Shown piece after piece: positions 1-9,875 of a stretch of DNA of 64,000 nucleotides. A program made the translations under genes and the position numbers. Source of the stretch: Garcia nutans (lineage: Eukaryota; Streptophyta; Magnoliopsida; Malpighiales; Euphorbiaceae); the NCBI GenBank assembly GCA_947685225.1, contig CANTUV010000072.1, positions 4,278,001 through 4,342,000 of the forward strand, in the 5' to 3' direction. Below the pieces are notes generated by a model. The model had not been told where the DNA came from, did no database searches, and was given only the letters and a program-made list of their open reading frames with translations. Every line of letters starts with the position of its first letter. Position 1 is the stretch's first letter.

Positions 1-1324
1 GTTGAGCGTGTCAAGTGTAGGGTTTGCCCTAGATAGTTCTCTTCCTTAATTTCTTATGTGTAAAACTAAGTGAGTATGTGTAATCACCTTTGGATTAGGT
101 TTTGAAAAGAATTGAGTTACCCAAGCCAGGGCTGATGAATGAGTTATATGCTATGATATGCATAATGTGAATTATAATGATGTATCAAAGCAATTGAGTA
201 ATGTGTTGCATGTGAAATGAAATGTGGAATAATGTGATAAGATATGTGAAATCATAATGTGACAAATTGATATTGATACAAAAGAGAAGAATGAGAAAGG
301 TGAGAAAATGATGATATATTAAGGCAATGTGCCTAATTTGATCATGAAAAATTGAGAATTGAATTATGAAAGTATTTGATAATGAGATAAATTAATAAAT
401 TGTGTGTCTAGTATGTTATTCAATTTTTAGAGTTCTTGGTTTGGCGGCATGCCTATGAATTGCTGGGCAGGTAAAAAGACCAGGTCATAAGCTGGGCCCA
501 GCTGATAATGTGATGTTTTTGGGGTGAAAAGACCGGGTCGTAAGCCTCAAAAACAAATCCTTGAAGCTAGTCTGAGTGAAAAGACCGGGTCGTAAGCTCA
601 GATCTAGTTGGATTAATCCATGGATATATATTGCCTACGGGGCTAGACACAAGGTGTCATTATGGACCAAAGTAGTAACTCTGAACTTTGAATAGCTTAT
701 TAGATTCTTTTTAGGCCCATGCTTGTCTTTGCTTTAATGTGAATTATGAAATATAATGCAAATGATTAATATAATGAGATATAATGTATTAAGTTGTTAT
801 ATTCACATATGTTGTGCATTAGCATCACATTGATCTACATTGAATCAAAGTTTGCACCACTCACCTTTCTGCTTAGCTTGATTGTGGTTCATCGCGCAGG
901 TGACAGGGTAGATTCGGTTGTGCCGGAGAGCTCGTCTAGACTGAGTCGAGTCTAGGCTTGAGACTTTGAGATCAGAGTTGTTAGTGGACATCAAGATCAG
1001 AGATGAACTGCCAGCATGTATAAATTTTATATTTTTATACTTATTGATTTTGATGTAAACATGTGTATATTTCGCTGTATTTTCCACTGCTTATTAAACA
1101 AATGGTTTTGGATAAACTTTTGGGGTAATGAATATATATATATGCATATATTTTAACAAAGGATGTTTTATCTAATACTTTATATAATATAGAATTAAAT
1201 GTTTTAAGTTTAAAGATTGGTTTGGTTTGTTTAAAATGGACTGTGACACTCTTATATCCTCTATACGTATATCACATATAGTGTGTATATGTGGTGTCCA
1301 TATATGGGGTACAAGGGTGTTACA
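1..1324 (+). repeat. 5' LTR (3' part) of decayed Tekay-like element B
   Basis: This is the right-hand part of an LTR whose start lies outside the window. It ends in TGTTACA at 1318-1324 and is followed directly by a Met-tRNA-type primer site. Bases 420-660 align with the LTR of elements A and C (the GGCATGCCTAT block, three tandem copies of a GTAAGC-ending motif, and TATATTGCCTACGGG). The block TTCATCGCGCAG near 889-900 is also conserved in A. Bases 1-130 match 46401-46530, which supports reading 45700-46626 as a piece of the same LTR family. Short ORFs inside have no support as genes. Confidence 0.8.
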
Positions 1325-1331
1325 ATTGTTT

Positions 1332-1343
1332 TGGTATCAAAGC
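1332..1343 (+). other. Primer binding site of element B
   Basis: TGGTATCAAAGC lies 7 bases after the LTR end. It differs by one base from the TGGTATCAGAGC initiator-Met primer site seen in elements A, C and G, which fits the decayed state of B. Confidence 0.8.
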
Positions 1344-1452
1344 CTATGTTTGAGATTCTCAACCTAGGTGAATGGTAAGAAAAAGAAAATTTTAATTTTA
1401 AAATACGGTTTTTAAATAAGATACATGCATTGGCACTGGTAATTTCTGATCT

Positions 1453-1655
1453 TTGATGAGGTATATTCATTGTGGTAGTGCACACGGAGGTAATTGTTGG
1501 TGTAAAGGTACTTTGGGAGCATGTTTCAGATGTGGATCACCAAATCATTTTGTTAGAGAGTGTCCAAAGACACCAGAGGCTAGACAGGCAGATTCGGCAG
1601 TTTCTCGACCTAGTGTCAGAGGAGGTCGAAGTGACAAAGTTTTTAGTAGAGCTGG
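1453..1655 (+). pseudogene. Element B gag remnant (zinc-knuckle part)
   Basis: The open frame encodes a CCHC zinc knuckle (CFRCGSPNHFVREC) followed by a Gly/Arg/Ser-rich stretch. It matches residues of about 320-390 in the intact gag of element A. The N-terminal two thirds of gag is missing: the leader passes directly into the knuckle region, an internal deletion of roughly 1 kb compared with A. The frame is cut at 1655 by insertion of the Athila-like element F and resumes at 19398 with the matching Gly-rich sequence. Not functional. Confidence 0.85.
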
Positions 1656-2472
1656 TGTTGCGCTCAAATTAACTCTACCACAAAGCATCACTCGCAAGTA
1701 TACGAGGTAGCTGTAGCAAAGGTGATCGCCCCAAGGTCGTCTCTTAAGGAAGCTAAAGTGGCTAATTGATTATCAGATTATGAATAACAAGTAATAAAGA
1801 AATTTAAATTGCTAAATAATGAAGAAGATTGATTAAAGTTTAAAACGAATAAAAGTAAACTAGAACTGATGTATTGATTCATTGGATAGAAAGGTCTAGG
1901 GTTTGCACTTCTCTGCTACTTATATGCATGTACGGTTATTCCTCTTAATTAATTTAATTTCAAAGATTAAATCTCAAACAACTTAATTAATTGAGTCAAG
2001 GAAATAAGCTCTCGCATTCAAACCTCTTACAACTAATCTTGTTATAATTGAAACAATCTTTTTAATAGGTTATATCTCTAATTCACCTAAATCCTTAATT
2101 GAATTGTTCCAGTATTAGACTTCATCTCTCAATCCATCATCTAATACCTTAAACACATAATTGGTGGCCAATCAATTATATATTAACAATATTTCATTCA
2201 ATCAAGGCTAAAGAAATTATTAGCTAAGAGAATAACCAATTCATACAATCATAGCAGATCCATACAAACCCTAGACTCGATCAAATTAGTTCATAATGCA
2301 ATCAAACATACTCATCTCATTAATATTCAAAGAAATCAACTTAGACATGATAAAGTTCATAAATACAATTTCAATGAAAATAAAGAGATAAAGTTCAAGA
2401 ACAAAACAAAATTACAAACTCCTTGAAGCTTCTGAAGAATCTCTTGATCAAATCTTGCAAGAAGGATGTATC
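1656..2472 (-). repeat. Element F 3' LTR, left part
   Basis: Matches 17767-18579 nearly base for base. It is interrupted at 2472 by insertion of element A, which duplicated GTATC (2468-2472 and 12413-12417). The uninterrupted copy at 18571-18590 shows the empty target site. Confidence 0.93.
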
Positions 2473-5009
2473 TGTAATATCCTTAATTATGCCCTAGTAG
2501 TTTTGGTGTTATTGTTGTTGCAGTTAAATTATGTATATATTGTAATAAGTTGATAAGAAATTGGAAGAGAATGTTTATGTATGGTGATTGGGAATGGAAA
2601 TAGGGTTTAGAGACAAGTTTATATGTTGTGTATATGGTGATATATATAACATATAAAGTGGTCAAAATGGAAAGTCAAGGTGTTGGATAGTGGAGGAAGA
2701 TATTTCTTTTATTATTGAGTAATTACATAATTGGGCACATAAGAGACAAAATGTTAGTTATATAGTTGAGGGTATTTTGGTAATTGTTTGAATTGGAATA
2801 CTTGGTGGAGATTAAAGATGAGTTGACTTTGTTTCTTGTGGTTCATATTTCTTCTTTCTTCTTGGTGTGGCCGGCTGAACAAAGGGACAAGGAGAGCAAG
2901 AGGATAATTGAAGGTTTTGATGATTTTAAGCTTGGATTGGAAGGAGTTTACAAGTTTACAAGTTGGAATTTCAAGGAATTTCATTAATTGGTAAGTTTTC
3001 TCTTGTTTGCCTTTGTTATTTTTGAAGCTTGGTTTGAGTTGAGTTGTGTTTTGATGATGGTGTGATTAAATGGGTTATGGTGTGATTTTAAGTGTTGATT
3101 TTGCTTGTTAAATGAGAAGTTGAGTTGGTGTTGGTATTGGAAGTGGTTGTGTTGAGTTTGTGTTAGGGTTTGAGTTTGTAAGTGTTGTCAATGTTATAGA
3201 AATTGATGTATTATATTATTGTTTGGATTAGGTTTTGGAAGAAGTGGTTTATCTTAATTGTTAAGTGAACAATCTTTGGAAGAGAAGATTTCTTGGAGTT
3301 GTTTGAGTGTTTATAAGGTAAGTACAACTATTTGTTTACAAACATGCATATTATGGGTAAGCTTAACATTCTTTTGGTTGTAAATGTGTTGTGGTATCAA
3401 ATGTGTTATTAATGTGTTTTGATGATGTAAATAAGTATTGAGGATGTTGATTGTGTCCATTTTAAATGAGGTTATGTTGTGTATAATGTGTTTGATGTTA
3501 AACAAAAGAAAGTTTGTTAAAGTTAGGGTTTATGCATGAGACACGTGAATTGGGGCGGTCGCGATTATTGAAGTGCGGTCGTGATTCAGATCGGACTTCT
3601 GACCGCGAAACCTACTGTGTTAAGGTTTCATCTTTGATTGTGAAGTGCGGTCGCGACTCAGATCGGACTTCTGACCGCGAAACCTACTGTGATAAATTTT
3701 ATCTTTTGATTGTGTAGAACGGTCGCGACTTAGCTTGGTGCGACCGCGATAGTCGTTCTGTTCTGTTTTATTTGAAGTAAGTAAAGAATGTAAAGCATGT
3801 TGCTTATATGATAATGTAATGTGAATTGTGATTGATTATGATAATTAAGATGATATGTGAGGCCATTGTGATTGGGCCAAGATGATTCAAATAAAAAGGT
3901 TGAGGCATGATTTCCTAATAAATTATGAATTGTGAAATGAATTGAGAAAGAATAAATGAAATGTTAGTATGCCTAATGTGTTGATTCAACTTTCAGAGTC
4001 CTGTATTTGATGGCATGCCTATAACTCATTGGATAGGCGAAATGGGAGGCCCGTAAGCCGAGTCCAATTTGAATAATGTTTATGAATCACTGGATAGGTG
4101 AAATGGGAGGCCCGTAAACCGATTCCAGTTGTAAAATGTGAATATGGAATGATGGTGAAATGGGAGACCCGTAAACCACTTCCATTTGAGAATTTGTAAC
4201 AGTCTAGCCAGGTTGAGGATCTCCTCATGTTAATGGGTTGATGGTCCAAGAGACTGGGTCTGTTACGCTATCCATGGATAGAGATATGATATATATTGCC
4301 TACGGGCTTGATGATTGTGATATTGAATCAAACACAGGGACTCTGAACTTTGAATAACATATTAGGGTGTTTTGGGCCCAGGTAGGTCTTAGGTTTAATG
4401 TAATTTAGGATTTATGAATCGTGACCATTGCCTAATGAAATTGATGAGTAATGATATATTATAATGTTCTGAAATGTAATTATGGTATGATAATTTATGA
4501 TGAATAAGTTATGACTTGCTATGTATTATTTACTTGATTGAGTGTCATGAGCATTGCATCAAGCATTTTGTTAGTGTAGTTGTTTTACTAAGCCGTTGGC
4601 TTAGCGCGATTGTGTTCATCGCGCAGGTGTTAGAGAAGAACCCGAGAGATCCACTAGACCGAGTGAGTCTAGGAATTGAAGAGTTGTGTAGGACTTAAAG
4701 ATCAAGAGAAAGCTGCCAATCATGTATAGACTCTTTATGTTTTGTAAAGTATTGGATTTAATGTATATGTATATAATTTTGTAAACTTGTACTTGGATAT
4801 ATTTATATATGCAAATACATTTGATAAATTCCGCTGTGTATTAAATCAAATGTTTATACTTATTTTGTTTTATTTTAATAGTAAATACCATTATACTATA
4901 TATATATTGAATATTGTTTATGGAAAAATGTAGCATTCTTAGGTTCTATGTATGTTCATTACATGGTGGTGATATGTAGTGAACGTATTTGGAATTTAGG
5001 GGTGTTACA
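2473..5009 (+). repeat. Element A 5' LTR
   Basis: Contains, in order: an AT-rich segment with TATA-like runs near 2640-2655; perfect splice-donor-like sequences (GGTAAGTT near 2992 and AAGGTAAGTAC at 3316-3325); a GC-rich inverted-repeat array at about 3557-3760; three tandem copies of a GAAATGGGAG(G/A)CCCGTAA motif at about 4036-4180; and a perfect 7-bp stem, GCGCGAT/ATCGCGC, at 4604-4624. The small ORFs in it recur identically in the other LTR and are not genes. Confidence 0.95.
3557..3760 (+). repeat. GC-rich inverted-repeat array in element A LTR
   Basis: Alternating copies of a core GCGGTCGCGACT...CTGACCGCGAAACC make three to four imperfect hairpins in otherwise AT-rich sequence. The same array lies at 10960-11163, 21740-21945 and 29145-29350. 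One unit is shared with the copia element G LTR (see findings). Confidence 0.8.
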
Positions 5010-5017
5010 ATTGTTTT

Positions 5018-5029
5018 GGTATCAGAGCC
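5018..5029 (+). other. Primer binding site of element A
   Basis: TGGTATCAGAGC, complementary to the 3' end of initiator Met-tRNA, starts 8 bases after the 5' LTR end. It sets where minus-strand DNA synthesis begins. Confidence 0.92.
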
Positions 5030-5176
5030 TAGGTTTGAGATTCTCAACCTAGGTAAAATGTAATAAAAAGAATATTTTGATTTTAAAAGTTGATTTTGAA
5101 TAAAATATATGTTGGTATTGGCAGCCTTTGATCTTTAATAAGGTGTATTTGGTCGTGTTTGCAGATATAGGTAGTA

Positions 5177-8100
5177 ATGGATCCCCATTCACGGCAGTCT
5201 GTTGAGGGAAGTGCAGAGAGTATAGCTCCTGTTGAGAGTAGGGAGGGAGCTAGAGTTGAGGTTGCCAGTGAGGTACCTGCTTCAGTGTCGGGGAGACCAA
5301 CAGGTGATGAGGTTCCACCAGCCTGGTTTAGACATATGATGGAAGTTATGAGGCAAGCACCAGTGCAACCTCCACCACCACCTCAGCCTCAGGTACCAGT
5401 GAGACAATATGATAAACTGAGGAAGTTTGGGGCAGAGGATTTTCTGGGTACGATAGATCCAGCTGTGGCAGAACAGTGGCTTGATAAAGTTCAGAGAATT
5501 TTTATTCAGTTGCAAGCCACGTCAGAGGAGAAGTTTGATTATGCTAGGTCATTATTACAGAAGGACGCTTATGACTGGTGGAAGACCGTACCACATGCCA
5601 TGGATGATCCACCCACATTGACCTATGCTGATTTCCATAGGGAATTTGAATTGAAGTATACTCCTAGGGAGTATAAGGATGTGAAGAAAATGGAGTTCTT
5701 GAGTTTGAAACAAGATCATCGTACAGTAACTGAATATGAAGTGGAGTTTATTCGATTAAGTCATTATGCGGGAGGCATTATATCAGATGAAATTGACAGA
5801 TGTAGGAGATTCGAAGAGGGGTTGAGGCCTTCTCTTGTATGTCATGTGGCTGGATCTAGATATACTGATTTCTCTCAGCTTGTGGCAGCAGCACGGAGTG
5901 TGGAAAGAGTTCAAAGCATTGCAGCTGCATCTGAGGAAGAGACTAGAGTGAGAAGACCCCAGTTTGAGGCAGGGTCTTCATCAGTGAAGAGGGGCAGAGG
6001 GAGCTTTGTTCCTAGAATGGGAAGGAGTCAGAGGCCGATGAGTAGGTCAGGGCAGTTTCATAGACAGAGATCAAGACCTGCAGCTTCTGTGGCTAGTGCA
6101 CCGACTCCCTTTATTCAGAGATCCACTCCGCTGGCATGTGAGCAATGTGGGAAGATTCATGTGGGTGCTTGTAGGAGGATTGGTGGACCGGGTGTGTGCT
6201 TCCATTGTGGGTCGCCTGACCATTTCATTAGAGAGTGTCCTGAGATGCAGGACCAGAGGTCATTGGAATCTACAGCTTCTCGGCAGAGTTTTAGCAGAGG
6301 AGGTCGAGGAAGCAGGGGTTTCAGCCGAGGGGGTAGATCTGGGTATAGTCAGAGAGGAGGATCTGCACTCAGGGATGGCAGACCAGATGAGGCTGGGCCT
6401 TCTCAGCGGGTTTATGTGATGCAAAGACAGCCTGATGCTTCTGCAGTCATAGCTGGTACTTTTTCTTTATTTGGCATATCTGTACTTGCTTTGATTGACC
6501 CTGGATCCACACATTCTTACATTAGTGCATCTGTATTGCCTGTGTCTGAAATGCATGCTGAGTCCCTAGGATTTGATGTGTTGGTGACAAATCCTTTGGG
6601 GCACAGCGTAATTGTTAGTAAGGTGCATAGAGATTGTGCGGTAGTGGTGCAGGGTGAGAAGTTTTGTGGTGATTTGATTGAGATGCCATTTAAAGAATTT
6701 GATTTGATTCTTGGCATGGATTGGCTGTCTAGGCATGGAGCTGTGGTAGATTGTAAGAAGAAGTGTGTTACTTTGAGAACTAGTGATGATAGAGTAGTGT
6801 TGGTATCTAGTGAGCAGAGACAGCTTGCATCTTTGTTTGTTTCAGCTGTTGCAGCTAGGAAGATGATCAGAAAAGGGTGTGAAGCTTATCTTGCTCATGT
6901 GTTGGATACCAGAGTGGTAGGGTCTCAATTGGATAGCATTCCCACAGTTTCAGAATTCCCAGATGTTTTTCCAGAGGAGTTGCCAGGATTGCCTCCTGAG
7001 AGAGAGGTGGAGTTTGGTATTGAGTTGTTACCAGGTACCACTCCTATCTCTATTACTCCTTATAGAATGGCACCTGTGGAATTAAGAGAATTGAAGGTGC
7101 AATTGCAAGAGTTGCTGGATAAGGGTTATATTCGCCCTAGTGTGTCGCCATGGGGAGCTCCTGTTTTGTTTGTTAAGAAAAAGGATGGTACTATGAGGTT
7201 GTGTATCGATTATAGGCAATTGAACAAGATAACTATTAAGAATAAATACCCTTTGCCTAGAATCGATGATCTCTTTGATCAATTGAAGGGAGCAGCTGTG
7301 TTTTCTAAAATTGATTTGAGATCGGGGTACCATCAATTGCGGGTTAGAGCTGAGGATGTGCCAAAAACAGCTTTTCGAACCAGATATGGGCATTATGAGT
7401 TTTTGGTAATGCCATTTGGTTTGACGAATGCACCTGCCGCTTTTATGGACTTGATGAATAGGGTGTTTAGGCCCTATTTGGATCAGTTTGTGGTAGTGTT
7501 TATAGATGATATCTTGGTGTATTCGCGAAATGAAGAGGAGCATAGTGAGCATCTTCGGATTGTGTTACAAATCTTGAGAGAGAAGCAATTGTTTGCTAAG
7601 TTATCAAAGTGTGAATTCTGGCTTGACCAAGTAGCTTTTCTCGGTCATATTGTGTCAGCAGATGGCATTAGGGTTGACCCGAGTAAAGTTGAAGCTATTC
7701 TAAATTGGAGTCCACCGAAGACTGTGACTGAAGTTAGAAGTTTTCTGGGATTGGCCGGCTATTATCGACGTTTTGTGAAAGGATTTTCTTTAATAGCTAC
7801 TCCACTCACTAGATTGCTTCGGAAGGGAGTTAAATTTGTGTGGACTGATCAATGCCAGACCAGTTTTGAGCAGTTGAAAGAGATGTTGACTCAAGCACCT
7901 GTTCTCACTTTACCTGTGGAAGATAAACCATATGTGATCTACAGTGATGCTTCACATAATGGTTTGGGTTGTGTGTTGATGCAAGAGGGTAAAGTGATAG
8001 CTTATGCTTCTCGACAGTTGAAACCGCATGAGCTCAATTATCCGACTCATGATTTGGAGTTAGCAGCCATTGTGTTTGCTTTGAAGATTTGGCGTCATTA

Positions 8101-9829
8101 TCTATTTGGAGAGAAATGTTTCATCTATACTGATCACAAAAGTTTGAAGTATTTGGGTGTTCAGAAGGAGCTAAATCTTCGGCAGAGGAGATGGTTGGAA
8201 TTGATTAAAGACTACGACTGCTTGATTGATTATCATCCAGGTAAGGCAAATGTTGTTGTTGATGCCTTGAGTCGGAAATCTTTAGCAGATTTGACTGCTT
8301 ATTCACTCTTGTTGCTTGTTGAGTTGAGAGCGTTGCATGCTAGTTTTGTAGTTTGTGATGATGGTGCATTGATGGCACAATTGCAAATGAGGCCAGTTTT
8401 ATTAGACCAGATTAAGGAGGCTCAGTTGATTGATGAGAAAATTCAGAGGATTGTGTCAGTTTGTCAACAGGGAGAGAGCCGAGATTTTGTTGTGAGAAAT
8501 GATGGGAGCTTATGGTTTAAGAATAGACTGTGTATGCCTGATGATGATAATTTAAGAAAACTTATTTTAGAAGAAGCACACCAATCAACTTTTGCTATGC
8601 ATCCGGGTAGTACCAAGATGTATCATGATTTGAGACAACATTATTGGTGGTCCGGTATGAAGAGAGACATTGCAGAGTTTGTGTCTAAATGTCTCACTTG
8701 TCAGAGGGTGAAAGCCGAGCATCAAGTTCCAACTGGGTTGCTTCAACCTTTGTCAGTGCCTGAGTGGAAGTGGGATAGAGTAACTATGGACTTTGTGTCT
8801 GGTTTGCCTTTGACACAAAGGAAGCATGATGCCATATGGGTGATTGTGGATAGATTGACTAAGACAGCTCATTTCCTTCCGGTGCGGATGGATTACTCTT
8901 TGGAGAAGTTGGCTGAGCTGTATATCCATGAGATTGTGAAATTGCATGGTGTCCCAATTTCTTTAGTGTCTGATCGAGATCCTAGATTCACCTCGAGATT
9001 TTGGAAGAGTTTGCATGGAGCTTTAGGTTCTCGATTGCATTTCAGTACTGCTTTCCATCCCCAGACAGATGGACAGTCAGAGAGAGTGATACAGATCATT
9101 GAGGATATGTTGAGAAGCTGTGTCATTGATTTCTCTGGAAGTTGGGACGGATTTTTGCCACTTGTGGAATTTGCCTATAATAACAGTCATCAATCGAGCA
9201 TTGGTATGGCACCATTTGAGGCACTGTATGGTAGACGGTGTAGAACACCTCTTTGTTGGAGTGAACTTGGTGAAGGTAAAATAATTGGCCCTGAATTGAT
9301 TCAAGAAACGGAAGAGAAAGTGAAGTTGATTCGAGGCAGGTTAAAAGCAGCTTCAGACCGACAGAAGTCTTATGCAGATCTGAAAAGGAGAGACATAAAA
9401 TTTGATGTTGGAGATAAGGTATTTTTGAAAGTATCTCCTTGGAAGAAGATTTTGAGGTTCGGTCGGAAAGGAAAATTGAGTCCTCGTTTCATTGGGCCGT
9501 ATGAAGTGTTAGAAAGAGTTGGGCCAGTGGCGTATCGACTTGCTTTGCCACCTGAGTTGGATCGTATTCATAATGTGTTTCATGTTTCTATGTTGAGGAG
9601 ATATAGGTCGGATCCATCTCATGTGTTGTCAGTTGAATCTATTGAGGTAAGTCCAGATCTGACATTTGAAGAGGAACCAGTTGCTATTTTGGCACATGAA
9701 GTGAAAGAGTTGAGGAACAAGAGAGTGCCACTTGTGAAAGTGTTATGGAAGAATCATGGAAGAGAAGAGGCAACTTGGGAAAGTGAACAATACATGCAAG
9801 AACAATATCCTCAGTTGTTTCAGAGTTGA
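5177..9829 (+). CDS. gag-pol: Gag-pol polyprotein of Tekay-type element A (intact)
   Basis: A single uninterrupted frame of 1,550 codons. Order seen: Pro-rich N-terminus; retrotransposon gag domain (about 70-250); CCHC knuckle CFHCGSPDHFIREC (about 342-355); aspartic protease with the DPGSTHSYIS active-site loop (about 440); reverse transcriptase with FIDDIL (about 775); RNase H with YSDAS (about 922); integrase with an HHCC zinc site (about 1135-1175) and DD35E residues around MDFVSGLP, SDRDPRF and DGQSERV; then a C-terminal chromodomain-like segment (about 1500-1550, ending ATWESEQYMQEQYPQLF). This order (RT and RNase H before integrase, with a chromodomain) defines the chromovirus/Tekay group. 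The ATG is 12 bases after a TTTGCAG acceptor-like site that is conserved in element E. Odd point: the RNase H-integrase linker reads NVVVDALSR where copies B and C have NVVADALSR. The product would act in cytoplasmic virus-like particles and then in the nucleus. Confidence 0.96.
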   Translation: MDPHSRQSVEGSAESIAPVESREGARVEVASEVPASVSGRPTGDEVPPAWFRHMMEVMRQAPVQPPPPPQPQVPVRQYDKLRKFGAEDFLGTIDPAVAEQWLDKVQRIFIQLQATSEEKFDYARSLLQKDAYDWWKTVPHAMDDPPTLTYADFHREFELKYTPREYKDVKKMEFLSLKQDHRTVTEYEVEFIRLSHYAGGIISDEIDRCRRFEEGLRPSLVCHVAGSRYTDFSQLVAAARSVERVQSIAAASEEETRVRRPQFEAGSSSVKRGRGSFVPRMGRSQRPMSRSGQFHRQRSRPAASVASAPTPFIQRSTPLACEQCGKIHVGACRRIGGPGVCFHCGSPDHFIRECPEMQDQRSLESTASRQSFSRGGRGSRGFSRGGRSGYSQRGGSALRDGRPDEAGPSQRVYVMQRQPDASAVIAGTFSLFGISVLALIDPGSTHSYISASVLPVSEMHAESLGFDVLVTNPLGHSVIVSKVHRDCAVVVQGEKFCGDLIEMPFKEFDLILGMDWLSRHGAVVDCKKKCVTLRTSDDRVVLVSSEQRQLASLFVSAVAARKMIRKGCEAYLAHVLDTRVVGSQLDSIPTVSEFPDVFPEELPGLPPEREVEFGIELLPGTTPISITPYRMAPVELRELKVQLQELLDKGYIRPSVSPWGAPVLFVKKKDGTMRLCIDYRQLNKITIKNKYPLPRIDDLFDQLKGAAVFSKIDLRSGYHQLRVRAEDVPKTAFRTRYGHYEFLVMPFGLTNAPAAFMDLMNRVFRPYLDQFVVVFIDDILVYSRNEEEHSEHLRIVLQILREKQLFAKLSKCEFWLDQVAFLGHIVSADGIRVDPSKVEAILNWSPPKTVTEVRSFLGLAGYYRRFVKGFSLIATPLTRLLRKGVKFVWTDQCQTSFEQLKEMLTQAPVLTLPVEDKPYVIYSDASHNGLGCVLMQEGKVIAYASRQLKPHELNYPTHDLELAAIVFALKIWRHYLFGEKCFIYTDHKSLKYLGVQKELNLRQRRWLELIKDYDCLIDYHPGKANVVVDALSRKSLADLTAYSLLLLVELRALHASFVVCDDGALMAQLQMRPVLLDQIKEAQLIDEKIQRIVSVCQQGESRDFVVRNDGSLWFKNRLCMPDDDNLRKLILEEAHQSTFAMHPGSTKMYHDLRQHYWWSGMKRDIAEFVSKCLTCQRVKAEHQVPTGLLQPLSVPEWKWDRVTMDFVSGLPLTQRKHDAIWVIVDRLTKTAHFLPVRMDYSLEKLAELYIHEIVKLHGVPISLVSDRDPRFTSRFWKSLHGALGSRLHFSTAFHPQTDGQSERVIQIIEDMLRSCVIDFSGSWDGFLPLVEFAYNNSHQSSIGMAPFEALYGRRCRTPLCWSELGEGKIIGPELIQETEEKVKLIRGRLKAASDRQKSYADLKRRDIKFDVGDKVFLKVSPWKKILRFGRKGKLSPRFIGPYEVLERVGPVAYRLALPPELDRIHNVFHVSMLRRYRSDPSHVLSVESIEVSPDLTFEEEPVAILAHEVKELRNKRVPLVKVLWKNHGREEATWESEQYMQEQYPQLFQS

Positions 9830-9860
9830 TTTCAGGTAATTTCGAGGACGAAATTTCTTT

Positions 9861-9875
9861 TTAGAGGGGGAGAAT
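9861..9875 (+). other. Polypurine tract of element A
   Basis: TTAGAGGGGGAGAAT lies immediately before the 3' LTR. It is the expected primer for plus-strand synthesis. Confidence 0.88.

Noticed and set aside
2483..4698. Short ORFs of 60-76 codons inside the Tekay LTRs (also at 9886-12101, 20511-23010 and 27917-30416)
   Set aside because: They repeat with every LTR copy, occur on both strands and show no protein motif; they are chance ORFs in repeated non-coding DNA.
7082..7552. 156-codon ORF antisense to the element A RT (and the copy at 25344-25814)
   Set aside because: Shadow of the RT coding frame; it has no motif and follows the codon structure of the sense gene.
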